Part shown: positions 37,062 through 45,558 of the stretch, in pieces
Layout: every line of letters begins with the position of its first letter
Numbering within the stretch: the stretch's first letter is position 1
Assembly: GCA_015272325.1 (NCBI GenBank)
Contig: JACYLU010000016.1
Location: 124,001 to 188,000 of the forward strand
Source: Synechococcales cyanobacterium C42_A2020_086
GTDB taxonomy: Bacteria; Cyanobacteriota; Cyanobacteriia; Elainellales; Elainellaceae
Length of the DNA: 64,000 nt
Reading direction: 5' to 3'
Notes under the pieces: generated by a model
Databases searched by the model: none
Seen by the model: the letters and a program-made list of their open reading frames with translations, nothing else
What the model was told of the DNA's origin: nothing
Translations under genes and position numbers: made by a program

Positions 37062-37329
37062 TTCCCATGACACGCCAGCGATCTGCTGAGACGCTGGGCA
37101 CCGCTGATTTAAACCAATATCTAAGCCAATTGTAAAAAGCGTTACTTAGAGATTAGTTAGAGTGAATTCAAGATTGTTTGCGTTGATACTCTGTTTTCTC
37201 CTCTGTTGTTCCCCGCTGTTCCCCAAAAGACTGATCTCTGGATGTCCTCAACGCAATCTCTCACATAAGACAGACGATTCTCAGTGAATCAACCTGTACC
37301 GTCGCAAGTAGAGTTGAGAGGAATTACTC
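37062..37329. other. 268-bp intergenic region upstream of the SLH gene
   Basis: No supported gene. A 22-codon frame (37068-37136) is too short to accept. The region presumably holds the SLH-gene promoter; an imperfect 10-bp duplication (TGTTCCCCGC / TGTTCCCCAA) lies near 37207-37226. Confidence 0.4.
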
Positions 37330-38349
37330 ATGAATCGCTCCTTCCATTCAGCCGCTATCTGCGCCGCAGCATTGATGGGAATGACAGCAGGCGTGGTTCT
37401 GCCGCCGCTGCGGGGAGGCTTCAATCCAATTTTGCCTGCCGCTGCCGCAAGTACCAGCTTTCCGGATATTGAGAACCATTGGGGACAGCCCTTTATCCAG
37501 TCCTTGGCAGAGCGTGACATCGTTAAGGGGTATCTCGATAATACCTATCGTCCTGAGCAGCCTGTAGCGCGGGATGAATTTGCGGCAATTGTACGGCAAG
37601 CCTTTTCCCAGGAAGCTCAACGGCAAATTAGCAGTGGCAGTGTCTACCGAGACGTCCCTGAAGATTACTGGGCAGCCCAAGCCATTCAAGACGCCTACGA
37701 AATGGGATTTATGCACGGCTATCCAGGGGGAGAGTTTCGCCCCAACCAGCCCGTTACCCGTGTTGAGGCTCTAGTTTCGTTGGCGCAAAACCTTGATTTG
37801 ACGGCACCCACATCCCAAGCCACAACGACTCAAGATTCTGCTCAAGACGAGATTCAAGATACGGTCACTCCCGTTCCGGCAGCCTCTCCCCAGCAGCCCG
37901 TGCAACGACGCACCGCTCGCCGTCCGCTGATGTTTCCCTTGGCCATGACCACCCTCATGCAGCCATTGCTGACTCAGGCAGCGCAAGCAACACCGGCTAC
38001 CGGTCCAGCGGTTGCTCCAGATAGCGCACCTGAGACGGCCGATGCGTCTTCTCCAGAGGCAGATCAGCCTGATCCCGAGCCAGCCCTGCTGCAACGCCCG
38101 GTTTCGCTGATTGTCAGTGACTACTACGACGATGCGGACCAAATTCCCCAGTACGCGGTCGATGGGGTTGCTAGAGCCACTAAAGCGGGAATTGTCGTTA
38201 ATCATCCCAACCCACGCTTGTTGAATCCGAATCAACCGGCAACCCGAGGCGAAGTAGCTGCTCTGATTCATCAAGCGCTTGTCCATGAGGGACGCCTTGA
38301 CCCCTTACCCGCCGAAGAGCCTGCCACAACCTACATTGTGGGACGCTAG
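37330..38349 (+). CDS. S-layer homology (SLH) domain protein
   Basis: Exported protein of 339 aa with an N-terminal signal (SAAICAAALMGMTAGVVLPPL). Two clear SLH repeats follow: FPDIENHWGQPFIQSLAERD (about 43-92) and VYRDVPEDYWAAQAIQDAYE (about 102-153, with GYPGGEFRPNQPVTRVEAL). A Thr/Pro/Gln-rich linker of about 100 residues (about 155-250) separates them from a third, more divergent repeat (about 256-322, NPNQPATRGEVAALIHQAL). SLH domains anchor proteins to cell-wall-linked polymers. There is no porin domain, unlike the abundant cyanobacterial SLH-porins, and no enzymatic domain, so it is likely structural. A GAGAGGAAT ribosome site precedes ATG 37330. Confidence 0.9.
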   Translation: MNRSFHSAAICAAALMGMTAGVVLPPLRGGFNPILPAAAASTSFPDIENHWGQPFIQSLAERDIVKGYLDNTYRPEQPVARDEFAAIVRQAFSQEAQRQISSGSVYRDVPEDYWAAQAIQDAYEMGFMHGYPGGEFRPNQPVTRVEALVSLAQNLDLTAPTSQATTTQDSAQDEIQDTVTPVPAASPQQPVQRRTARRPLMFPLAMTTLMQPLLTQAAQATPATGPAVAPDSAPETADASSPEADQPDPEPALLQRPVSLIVSDYYDDADQIPQYAVDGVARATKAGIVVNHPNPRLLNPNQPATRGEVAALIHQALVHEGRLDPLPAEEPATTYIVGR

Positions 38350-38437
38350 AAAGACTGGCGTGCTTGGTTCCCTAACCCATCCAACCATTCCTGAATCGAT
38401 TCCTAAACCCACTCGGACCCCGTAGGCTGGACAGACA

Positions 38438-39043
38438 ATGCAGATCAATGTTGAGAAACCACCAGGCACCCATCTTGAGCAAGTTGCTGCTGTCCTGCGC
38501 CTAGCGGGATGGTCTAGCCTCGCCATTCAGATCGGCCTTGCTGCCGTTTCAGGCGTGCTGTTGCTGCTAGCTATTTCAGGACGAACGTTTAATCAGGCAA
38601 TCGTTGCCCCGCCAGGCGTTCCAGGAACGAGCCTTCCTCCAGCCCGGCCCACTACCCCAGGTTTGGGAATTGGTGTGTTTTGGGCAGTATGTGGCCTCTG
38701 CGTTTTGCTGTTCGGGATCTATCTAGCCTTTCGGCTGATCCGCTTTTCTAAGCGACTGCGCAACCCAAAGCCTGCAACCCATCCCAAACGAGCCAAGGTC
38801 ATGCAGGTGCTCCGGTTGGCTGTGCTGACAGGATTGGTGGGAATGCTACTGACTCTTTTGGGTACCGGAACAAGCATTGGAGTGCTGCTAGCAAAATCTG
38901 TCGCTCAGCCGCAGGGAGTGGCGATCTATGACCCCAATCGCATTATTCGTTCGCTGGATGTTTTGGTGGCAGCAGCCAATACAACGGGGGTAACGGCTCA
39001 CTTCGTAGGCACGGTAGCTTCCTTAGCGGTATGCACACGGTAG
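38438..39043 (+). CDS. DUF3611 family membrane protein, C-terminus altered by a tandem duplication
   Basis: Membrane protein of 201 aa with four hydrophobic segments (SSLAIQIGLAAVSGVLLLLAI; GIGVFWAVCGLCVLLFGIYLAF; LRLAVLTGLVGMLLTLLGTG; TGVTAHFVGTVASLA). It matches the DUF3611 family of cyanobacteria and plastids, function unknown. The gene ends inside a perfect 26-bp tandem duplication (39010-39061). Because 26 is not a multiple of three, the second copy shifts the frame: the protein now ends VASLAVCTR. With a single copy it would end VASLAVCNWLHRPSDPG. Family members as I recall them end with a short tail after the same HFVG-VASL stretch, so the original form was probably the longer one. Function may be little affected. 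Confidence 0.85.
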   Translation: MQINVEKPPGTHLEQVAAVLRLAGWSSLAIQIGLAAVSGVLLLLAISGRTFNQAIVAPPGVPGTSLPPARPTTPGLGIGVFWAVCGLCVLLFGIYLAFRLIRFSKRLRNPKPATHPKRAKVMQVLRLAVLTGLVGMLLTLLGTGTSIGVLLAKSVAQPQGVAIYDPNRIIRSLDVLVAAANTTGVTAHFVGTVASLAVCTR

Positions 39044-39061
39044 CTTCCTTAGCGGTATGCA
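39010..39061. repeat. 26-bp perfect tandem duplication (frameshifting)
   Basis: Two identical 26-bp units (39010-39035 and 39036-39061) beginning CACGGTAGCTTCC lie head to tail across the 3' end of the DUF3611 gene. The stop codon TAG falls early in the second unit. This is the longest of the window's short tandem duplications. Confidence 0.97.
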
Positions 39062-39130
39062 ACTGGTTGCATCGACCGTCCGACCCGGGTTGAACGTTTG
39101 AACTGAAGCAAGTCTAATATGTGCAGCAAT

Positions 39131-39244
39131 ATGTGCAGCGCACCGGCTGTGCTCACGGCAATTGGCTTGTTTGAACCCCTAACCAAACAGCGGGCAAAAG
39201 CAACGCGATTGAAGCAGCCTGTCAGATTACCAAGATTAGTTTAG
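39131..39244 (+). pseudogene. Orphan fragment of a brkB-like gene
   Basis: Positions 39145-39184 match the reverse complement of 41845-41884, inside the brkB copy 2 gene, at 39 of 40 bases. Translated, a 37-codon frame from ATG 39131 contains AVLTAIGLFEPLT, the same peptide as in that BrkB protein. Outside the 40 bp there is no similarity. It overlaps the end of the AMIN gene on the opposite strand by a few bases. It is most likely a copied DNA scrap, not a working gene. Confidence 0.6.
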
Positions 39245-40951
39245 TGCCCATCTAGGAGGCAACCCTGCCTTAGCGAGAGGATTGCGAGGGGGCAGCGGCA
39301 AAACAGACTGAGGGGCTGCTGGTGCAGCAGGGGGTAAGGGTTGCCCAAAGTCAATCACGAGTGGCGAGCTGAGGGGAGCTGGTGCTGGTGCTGGTGTTGG
39401 AGCGGTTGGGGCTGGAGATGCCGGAGCTGAAGCGGCTGGATCTGGGGCAGTCGGCGTCGCAACCTGCTGATTGGGAGCGGCTGTGCTTTCCGGCTCGCTG
39501 GGAGTGGATTGCCCAAAGGGAACTTCCGAACTAGGAGCGCCGGATGCAGCAGCAGGCAGGGCCGGGGGAACCGGGGCAGGAGGTGCCTGCGCGGCAGGAA
39601 TAGGTTGTCCGAATGGAATGACTCCACTGGCGTCTGGCAGGGTCACCGGATCCTGGGATGCCGGCAGGGTTGGTGGAATGGGCTGCCCAAAGGCTATGGT
39701 CGGATCAGGAGCGACAGCCGCAGGCTCAGGGGCATCGGCTGCTGGGCTGGGAATGGAATCTAAAGAGGGTACCGTGACCGTTGGCATTGACAAGGGAAGG
39801 GGTGCAGTGGAATTTGGAGTTGCCGCGGGATTCGGGTCTGCCAATGGCGTCGGTGCAGACAAGGCGGTTTGCCCTTGAGATGGAACCTGGAGCGCTGCCG
39901 CTTCTCCGGTCGCGGGTTCTAGCGTGGCGGGCTGGGAAAAAGATGGAGGGAATGCTGGCTCTGGGAATGGAGCTGGGGTGGTCGGCGTTGAGGCAGTTGC
40001 CGGATTTGGTGCTGCCTCAGTTGGTGGCGGGGAAGCGGGAATCGGTGATGCAGCAACCGCACTGCTGGTGGCAAGGGGGGGTGCAGGAGTGTCTGCGGCA
40101 ACCGGCGAGGGAGCTGGCTGAGTCGGTTCTGGGGGTTGCGGCGATTCGGCGGTGGTTGGTTCCTGAACCTCTGGGGTAGGAGGCGTCACGGCGGCTTCAG
40201 AGTCGGCTGGAGTGGACGGCGATTCAGACTGCGGCATCGCGGTCGGCGGCTGCACCGGAATTTCAACCGCTCCTGGTTCTAGGGGGGGCAGCGCTGCACT
40301 GTCCTCGCTGGACTCGCTGGACTCTGGAGCTGAAGGGTTTGGAGCCGCATCGTTGTCTAGCTCTGGGGTGGGCAGAGGGGCGGCAGGAGTTGGGGCAGTC
40401 GCACTAGCTGGATTGTCGGCAGCAGTTGGAGGGGCAGCAGCCGCAGTGGAGGGAGCCGGAGCAGCCGCGACCGAACTTGGCGGTACATCGGTCACTAGCA
40501 CGGGACGCAGCACCCAGCGCTCGGTCATACCGCTGCTTTCCGTTGCCACTCGCTGTAATTCCACCTGCTGCGGAGCCAGCACCGCATCGGGAGCTAACTC
40601 CAGCACAATTCGAGCCAAGCCCGGCTGAAACTGTGCTACTCGGATCTGGCGTACGGCTCCGCTGTAAGCTTGCTGCTCGGGCACGGCACCCACTTCGGTA
40701 TTCGGCAGATCGAGCACAATCCGCGCTGGCTCTGCCACCAGATAGTACCGCGGCACGGTTCCCTTCGGCACCGTGATTTCGAGCTGGCGAGTAGCTGGAT
40801 CGAACTGCCACCGGCTGAGGGTTGCTGCATAGCAGGGGGCACTAGCAACGAGAGCAGCAACCGTCATTGTTCCCGTTAAGGCTCCAGCCCAGCTCAGTCT
40901 GGCAACTCCTGCCAAGGCATTAATTCCTATATTCAACCCAACCTTCCGCAT
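39236..40951 (-). CDS. AMIN-domain protein with long Pro/Ala-rich tail
   Basis: Exported protein of 571 aa. An N-terminal signal (residues about 18-42, ending CYA) is followed by one AMIN domain (about 47-120: LSRWQFDPATRQLEITV, RIVLDLPNTEVG, VRQIRVAQFQPGLARIVLEL), which targets envelope proteins to peptidoglycan. The remaining 420 residues are low complexity (Pro, Ala, Ser, Thr) with no amidase, secretin or LytR domain. A short motif recurs four times near the end: AFGQPIPP, PFGQPIPA, PFGQSTPS and DFGQPLPP. The chain closes with PPRNPLAKAGLPPRWALN. The protein may be a peptidoglycan-bound scaffold; the AMIN call is firm, the role is inference. GGGGAA ribosome site. Long frames on the opposite strand are shadows of the biased composition. 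Confidence 0.85.
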   Translation of the reverse strand: MRKVGLNIGINALAGVARLSWAGALTGTMTVAALVASAPCYAATLSRWQFDPATRQLEITVPKGTVPRYYLVAEPARIVLDLPNTEVGAVPEQQAYSGAVRQIRVAQFQPGLARIVLELAPDAVLAPQQVELQRVATESSGMTERWVLRPVLVTDVPPSSVAAAPAPSTAAAAPPTAADNPASATAPTPAAPLPTPELDNDAAPNPSAPESSESSEDSAALPPLEPGAVEIPVQPPTAMPQSESPSTPADSEAAVTPPTPEVQEPTTAESPQPPEPTQPAPSPVAADTPAPPLATSSAVAASPIPASPPPTEAAPNPATASTPTTPAPFPEPAFPPSFSQPATLEPATGEAAALQVPSQGQTALSAPTPLADPNPAATPNSTAPLPLSMPTVTVPSLDSIPSPAADAPEPAAVAPDPTIAFGQPIPPTLPASQDPVTLPDASGVIPFGQPIPAAQAPPAPVPPALPAAASGAPSSEVPFGQSTPSEPESTAAPNQQVATPTAPDPAASAPASPAPTAPTPAPAPAPLSSPLVIDFGQPLPPAAPAAPQSVLPLPPRNPLAKAGLPPRWALN

Positions 40952-41085
40952 AGCTCATTCCCCTATGACGTGTATGACGTGCAGCAGCTTGGTCCTAACG
41001 GCACTGTAAGGGTATAGCATCTCATCGCCGCCGCGGTAGGGCTAATTTAAGAATTTTTTGTTTCTTAATACCCTGAAGCAAAGCG

Positions 41086-42045
41086 CTAGGGCAGTGGATC
41101 CTGGTTCCGCTTTCTGCTCTGGGCCTGACCACTTGCCAACGGAGACTCTGCTAAAGAACGCTGTCGCGATCGCCGCATCGACTCTCCAACCGTGACGTTA
41201 AGCTGATCGCCAAGCAACAGCACCAGCGAACTGAGATAGAGCCACAGCATCAGCACAATCACTGCACCGACGGTACCATAGACCTGGTTGTAATTGCCGA
41301 AGCGTCGCACGTAGACGCGAAACAGGTTGGAAATAATCGCCCACAATACCGAGGCCAAAACCGCTCCCGGCAGGATTGGCTTACCGCGCTGCCAGCGACT
41401 TGGACCAAAGCGGTAGATAAACGCAAAGGTGAGGGACATGATCCCCAGTACCAGCGGCAGCGTCAGCAGCCCCCAGAGTCGCAATAGGTCGGTCTCAAAG
41501 GCACCACTCTGCTCAGCCACCCGCCGCACCGCAATATCGCTAACAAAAATGATCCCCAATGCCGACAAGAGCAGCAGCAGCGCTCCAACTGTCAAGCCTA
41601 GGGCAATCAGCTTGGCTTTCCAGAAGGGGCGAGCCTGCTCTCGCGGGATCTGGTGAATCTGGTCGAGGGCAGCCATAGCCGCATTGAGTGCTCCCGAGGC
41701 CGTCCAAAGGGCAAAGGCAAAGCTCAGGGAAAACAGGTTCCGATCGCGGCTCGTGCTGACGGCATCAGCAAAGCCCTGAATAATTCCTAGAGCTTCGGTG
41801 GGGGCCACCTCGCTGAGTCGGTGGGATAATTCCATAAAGGTGACGGTTAGGGGTTCAAACAAGCCAATCGCCGTGAGCACAGCCAGAATCGCCGGAAACA
41901 GCGACAGCATGGCGTTGTAGGCCATCTCGGCAGCTAATCCGAACAGCCGTTGTTCGCCAGCCGACCGCAGCGCCACGCGGATCGTCTTGACATTCAAATG
42001 TCGAAAGAACCGGATAAATCGAGCAGACCGCAGGGACGGGAACAT
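41086..42045 (-). CDS. YihY/virulence factor BrkB family membrane protein (copy 2)
   Basis: Membrane protein of about 319 aa with the family pattern: AAEMAYNAMLSLFPAILAVLTAIGLF, SGALNAAMAALDQIHQIP, YRFGPSRWQRGKPILPGAVLASVLW, YGTVGAVIVLMLWLYLSSLVLLLGDQLNV. ATG 42045 was chosen because GAGGA stands 5 nt before it; earlier in-frame starts at 42099 and 42177 exist, the latter overlapping the kinase gene. It follows the GAF histidine kinase gene on the same strand with 58 bp between, so they may share a transcript. It is diverged from copy 1 at 34472-35377. A 40-bp piece of this gene is found inverted at 39145-39184. Confidence 0.88.
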   Translation of the reverse strand: MFPSLRSARFIRFFRHLNVKTIRVALRSAGEQRLFGLAAEMAYNAMLSLFPAILAVLTAIGLFEPLTVTFMELSHRLSEVAPTEALGIIQGFADAVSTSRDRNLFSLSFAFALWTASGALNAAMAALDQIHQIPREQARPFWKAKLIALGLTVGALLLLLSALGIIFVSDIAVRRVAEQSGAFETDLLRLWGLLTLPLVLGIMSLTFAFIYRFGPSRWQRGKPILPGAVLASVLWAIISNLFRVYVRRFGNYNQVYGTVGAVIVLMLWLYLSSLVLLLGDQLNVTVGESMRRSRQRSLAESPLASGQAQSRKRNQDPLP

Positions 42046-42103
42046 GGTCCTCAAGTCCTGTTGTAGGAGTACTTTAGAGTACTGTCTAACGCTTCGCATC
42101 GGA

Positions 42104-44149
42104 CTAGGGGTTAGAGATATCGAGCAATGGTAACTGCACCGTGAACCGAGTCCATCCCTCAGCGCTTTCCGCTTCAATGGTGCCCTGCAATCGCTCGACC
42201 AGCTTTTGCACCAAGGCTAGACCGAGGCCTGTGCCTCCTTGTTTCCAGGGATCGGCATTGGGGCAACGGTAGAATTTGTCAAAAATGCGCGGCAGCTCAA
42301 CTGCGGGAATATGGGCTTGGTTACTTAATCGGAACGTCGTCACCTGATTAAAGCAGCGGTCGTCGGCTTCTCCTAGAGGGCAGGACTGGCGCGACTGGCG
42401 AACGCTCAAGCGAATCGCCTGACCGGGGGCAGTATATTTGCAGGCGTTATTCAGCAGTTCAGCGAGAATGCGGCGCAGCAAAACGGGATCGGAAACAAAA
42501 GGCCGTAGATCGGCAGGACAATCGAGCTGAAAGGCATGGCGATTGCTAGCCAACCGCGGCTGGAAGGGTTCAATGAGCTGCGGCAGCCAGTCCGGCAGGA
42601 AAATGGTTTCTAGCTCGAGGGTGCGGGTTCCGGCTTCGAGCTGCTGCACATCCAACAAATCGTTGATTAAGTCTGCTTCCCGAATCGCTTCCTGTTCCAG
42701 AATGCCCAGGTATTTATTGCGTTTCTCGGGCGTTGCAGCCGATTTCAGCATCTGGATCGCCATTTTAATGTTGGTCATTGGCGTGCGCAGCTCGTGGGAA
42801 ACCGTGCTCAGGAATTCATCCTTGAGGCGATTCAGGGCTTCTAACTCCTGCACCTGACCCTGAGCCGCCTGGTAGAGGCGAGCCTGACGGATCGCAATCG
42901 CGCATTGATTCGCCACCTGCTGCACCAGCCGAATCTCGAACTCATCGAAAATGTGGTCTTTGGTATGGATGAGCCAGAGATCGCCCAGCACCGCCTGGCT
43001 AATGCCCTGCGACGAACGGGGATCGACGAAAATCGGGCAGGCTAGCATCGCCACCTTGCCCCGCGCCGGATTGGGCAGCAGCGAGCAGAATTGAAAGTAG
43101 TGCCCCTGCTGAAGCTGCTGATAAATTTCTGGAAAATCTTCCATGTGGGCCACTCGCCCCTGGGAAGCTGGCAGCGAACGCGTATATTCATAGCGGATCG
43201 TCGACGTGCCCTGGTTCAGGTCATACAGTGCGGCATTGCAGGCCCCCAACTCTAGAACTAGCGTTAGCTCGCGCACGGCCGCTTGCACAATTTGGGCTTC
43301 GTCAAGCGAGTCCCGCACACGGTCAGTAATTCGCTTCAACATCGACTCAAACTTGAGAGCCGTTTCCAGCTGGCTCGTGCGCTGCTGTACCTGTTGTTCT
43401 AGATCGGCATTCAGGTGTTGCGCCTGTTGATAGAGCTGCAACTGTTGCAGGGCAATGGCAACTTCGGTCGTGAGCTGTTGCAGCAGTTCCACTTCAAACG
43501 ATTGCCAGACATAGCTGGAACGGCGATGCAGGCACACCAGCCCCAGCAGCAGATCATCTTGCCGCATGGGGGCCGCCAAAACGGCCTCCGCCTGCTGTTG
43601 CTCAATAAAAGCGGCAATGTCTGGATTGGTAATGATTGGGCGAGTGCTGTTAACAATCAGAATGCCAATCTGCCGGCAGAAGGTTTGCATGGCTGCGGCC
43701 TGCGGTTCGGCTACAGTGGCGTGGAGTAGCTCCGGTGACAGTTCGTAGCCGGGCAAGGCTGCCGCTGCCGCCAACACCGCCGTGCCGTCGGGCTGGAACT
43801 GATAAATTACTACCCGGTCTACCTGAAGCAACTGCCGCACGGCATTGACGGTTTGCTGCAGCAGCTCTGTGGAATCAAGGGATTGGCGCAGATGCTGTGT
43901 CAGGCTGGCCACGCGCTGGTATCGCTGGTATTCTTCAAGCAGTAGCGTGTGGCGATACTCTTGCTCGCACTGCTGTTGGCGCAAAGCAGCAATTTCAGCC
44001 TGCTGGCTTACAAGCAAGGCTTGGAGCTGCTGCAGCAGGGGCACAAGAGATGCGTCAGCCGGTTCAAGGGTGCGATCTGCCGCAGAGTGCATCAGTGCAT
44101 TGAGCCGGTCACAAACAATTGCAATCTGAGACTCTAAGGCATTATCCAC
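42104..44149 (-). CDS. GAF-domain sensor histidine kinase
   Basis: Soluble sensor kinase of 681 aa. After an N-terminal coiled coil, a first GAF domain (about 85-240: VDRVVIYQFQPDGTAVLAAAA, LAAPMRQDDLLLGLVCLHR, WQSFEVELLQQLTTEVAIALQQ) has a phytochrome/CBCR-like layout but no obvious bilin-binding Cys near the expected helix. A coiled coil and second GAF domain follow (about 265-430: VELGACNAALYDL, FDEFEIRLVQQVANQCAIAI). HisKA has His near residue 452 (STVSHELRTPMTNIKMA). HATPase has N box ELLNNACKYTA and G2 GGTGLGLALVQKL. No receiver is attached and no response regulator is adjacent. It starts 3 bp after the stop of the small gene upstream, a coupled pair. Confidence 0.9.
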   Translation of the reverse strand: MDNALESQIAIVCDRLNALMHSAADRTLEPADASLVPLLQQLQALLVSQQAEIAALRQQQCEQEYRHTLLLEEYQRYQRVASLTQHLRQSLDSTELLQQTVNAVRQLLQVDRVVIYQFQPDGTAVLAAAAALPGYELSPELLHATVAEPQAAAMQTFCRQIGILIVNSTRPIITNPDIAAFIEQQQAEAVLAAPMRQDDLLLGLVCLHRRSSYVWQSFEVELLQQLTTEVAIALQQLQLYQQAQHLNADLEQQVQQRTSQLETALKFESMLKRITDRVRDSLDEAQIVQAAVRELTLVLELGACNAALYDLNQGTSTIRYEYTRSLPASQGRVAHMEDFPEIYQQLQQGHYFQFCSLLPNPARGKVAMLACPIFVDPRSSQGISQAVLGDLWLIHTKDHIFDEFEIRLVQQVANQCAIAIRQARLYQAAQGQVQELEALNRLKDEFLSTVSHELRTPMTNIKMAIQMLKSAATPEKRNKYLGILEQEAIREADLINDLLDVQQLEAGTRTLELETIFLPDWLPQLIEPFQPRLASNRHAFQLDCPADLRPFVSDPVLLRRILAELLNNACKYTAPGQAIRLSVRQSRQSCPLGEADDRCFNQVTTFRLSNQAHIPAVELPRIFDKFYRCPNADPWKQGGTGLGLALVQKLVERLQGTIEAESAEGWTRFTVQLPLLDISNP

Positions 44150-44152
44150 CGC

Positions 44153-44503
44153 TTAGCTGGTTGCTGCACTTTCAATAAGATGCCATTGTCGGTTTTCTTC
44201 GACTGCTCGGTTCACCTGATTGAACATTTCCCGGCAGTGATTGCTGCTGCGCAGCGGCAGTTCTTCGTTTTTAACAACGAAACTCATCTTAACTTCCGTG
44301 GCAGCAGGTGAAAAGTGATCAATCAGGACCTCCACCGTCACTAGCTTCGTGAAGGAGACGCGTCCGGGCAGCTCGCGGGCAACCCAGTAATCGTCTGAGG
44401 CATAGATAACATCAAGACTACAGGAACGAAGAATATCGGTTAGCAACTGCCGGAATCGGTCAAGCGATACTGCAACCGTAAATAGACTGGTATAGCGAGC
44501 CAT
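44153..44503 (-). CDS. Small conserved-looking protein upstream of the GAF kinase, unassigned
   Basis: Protein of 116 aa from ATG 44503 (MARYTSLFTVAVSLDRF), chosen for a GGAG site; a longer frame reaches 44632 but its extra residues look non-coding. It has balanced composition, no membrane segment, and mixed alpha/beta character (VSFTKLVTVEVLIDHFSPAATEVKMSFVVKNEELPLRSSNHC). No family is recognised. It ends 3 bp before the start of the histidine kinase gene, so the two are almost certainly co-translated and may work together. Confidence 0.65.
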   Translation of the reverse strand: MARYTSLFTVAVSLDRFRQLLTDILRSCSLDVIYASDDYWVARELPGRVSFTKLVTVEVLIDHFSPAATEVKMSFVVKNEELPLRSSNHCREMFNQVNRAVEENRQWHLIESAATS

Positions 44504-44866
44504 AGGCAACTCCGGACGTCTATCTCTGCAACCGTCTGATCCTACCCAACCTGAATTTAAATCCTGAGTCAAGACTGCACTGTAACAGGACTCTGACAAA
44601 TAAACTGGATTTTCCCAAGCTTGGTGAACCAAAACCGCTTCTTTACATATTAGCCTCTCTCTCTAGTCTGGGTAAGAGCAACCGTCAAATTCCCTTCGCA
44701 TATCTGCTCGGGACGAATAACCCCTAGACCCAGCAGACCAGGAGCCAGTATTCTGGGATGATTTTGCAGAGTGAACCGCCGCACCGAATCATGCTTAACC
44801 ATCATGCCCAACCCATGCCGCTTACCTCTTCATAGCACAACACCGCAAGCGAAAATGCCAGAGAAC

Positions 44867-45547
44867 ATGCTAGGAACAAGGCCAGGGAAACTAATTGTTT
44901 TTGAAGGAGTTGAAGGCTGTGGGAAGACCACACAGATTCAGCAAACGCAGGGCTGGTTGACAGCAAGCGGGTGGCTCGTCGCGCTCCAGCAGCAGCAGGT
45001 TCTTTCCGATCTAGTAATTACCCGAGAACCCGGCGGCACACCCCTCGGGCAGGCGCTGCGGCAGCTCTTGCTGCATGCTCCCCCAGACGACATGCTGCAC
45101 GACCGCACCGAGCTGTTGCTCTATGCCGCCGACCGCGCTCAGCATGTAGATACGGTTCTCAAGCCGCATCTAGAGAAAGGAGCACTGATCCTCTGCGACC
45201 GCTATACCGATTCCACTATGGCCTACCAGGGCTACGGACGCGGCCTCGATCGGCAGTGGATCGAGCAGCTCAATGCCATTGCTACCGGCGGGCTGCAAAG
45301 CGACCTCACCCTATGGCTCGATGTGGATGTTGAGTTAGGATTAGCGCGGGCCCAGCAGCGCGGCCGCCATGACCGGATCGAGCAAGCTCAGCTCGATTTT
45401 CATCAGCGGGTGCAGCAAGGGTTTCGCGAGCTAGCGGCTGCCCATCCCGAACGCATCGTCCGCATCGACGCTAGCCTCGATCCAGCAGCTGTCAGCCAGC
45501 AAATTCAGGAGGTGTTGCTGCGCCGCTTTGAGTCCTGGTTTCGTTGA
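44867..45547 (+). CDS. tmk: Thymidylate kinase
   Basis: Phosphorylates dTMP to dTDP, essential for dTTP supply. The protein is about 226 aa from ATG 44867 (MLGTRPGKLIVFEGVEGCGKTT), with the P-loop at about residues 13-21. Further motifs: ITREPGGTPLGQALRQLLL (the dTMP-binding REPG), LILCDRYTDSTMAYQGYGRGLD (DRY motif) and LWLDVDVELGLARAQQRGRHDRIE (LID region). Longer in-frame starts (44855, 44804, GTG 44771) are less likely given the family N-terminus. Its stop codon TGA (45545) lies 11 bp before holB, a common tmk-holB operon. Confidence 0.95.
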   Translation: MLGTRPGKLIVFEGVEGCGKTTQIQQTQGWLTASGWLVALQQQQVLSDLVITREPGGTPLGQALRQLLLHAPPDDMLHDRTELLLYAADRAQHVDTVLKPHLEKGALILCDRYTDSTMAYQGYGRGLDRQWIEQLNAIATGGLQSDLTLWLDVDVELGLARAQQRGRHDRIEQAQLDFHQRVQQGFRELAAAHPERIVRIDASLDPAAVSQQIQEVLLRRFESWFR

Positions 45548-45558
45548 GGGAGAAGACG

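Noticed and set aside
39471-40776. Several long Gly/Ala/Arg-rich frames opposite the AMIN gene
   Set aside because: They mirror the Pro/Ala-rich low-complexity tail of the AMIN protein and have no independent start signals or motifs.
43411-44137. Overlapping frames on both strands inside the GAF histidine kinase gene
   Set aside because: The kinase reading has complete domain motifs; the others are compositional shadows of its Gln/Leu-rich coiled coils.
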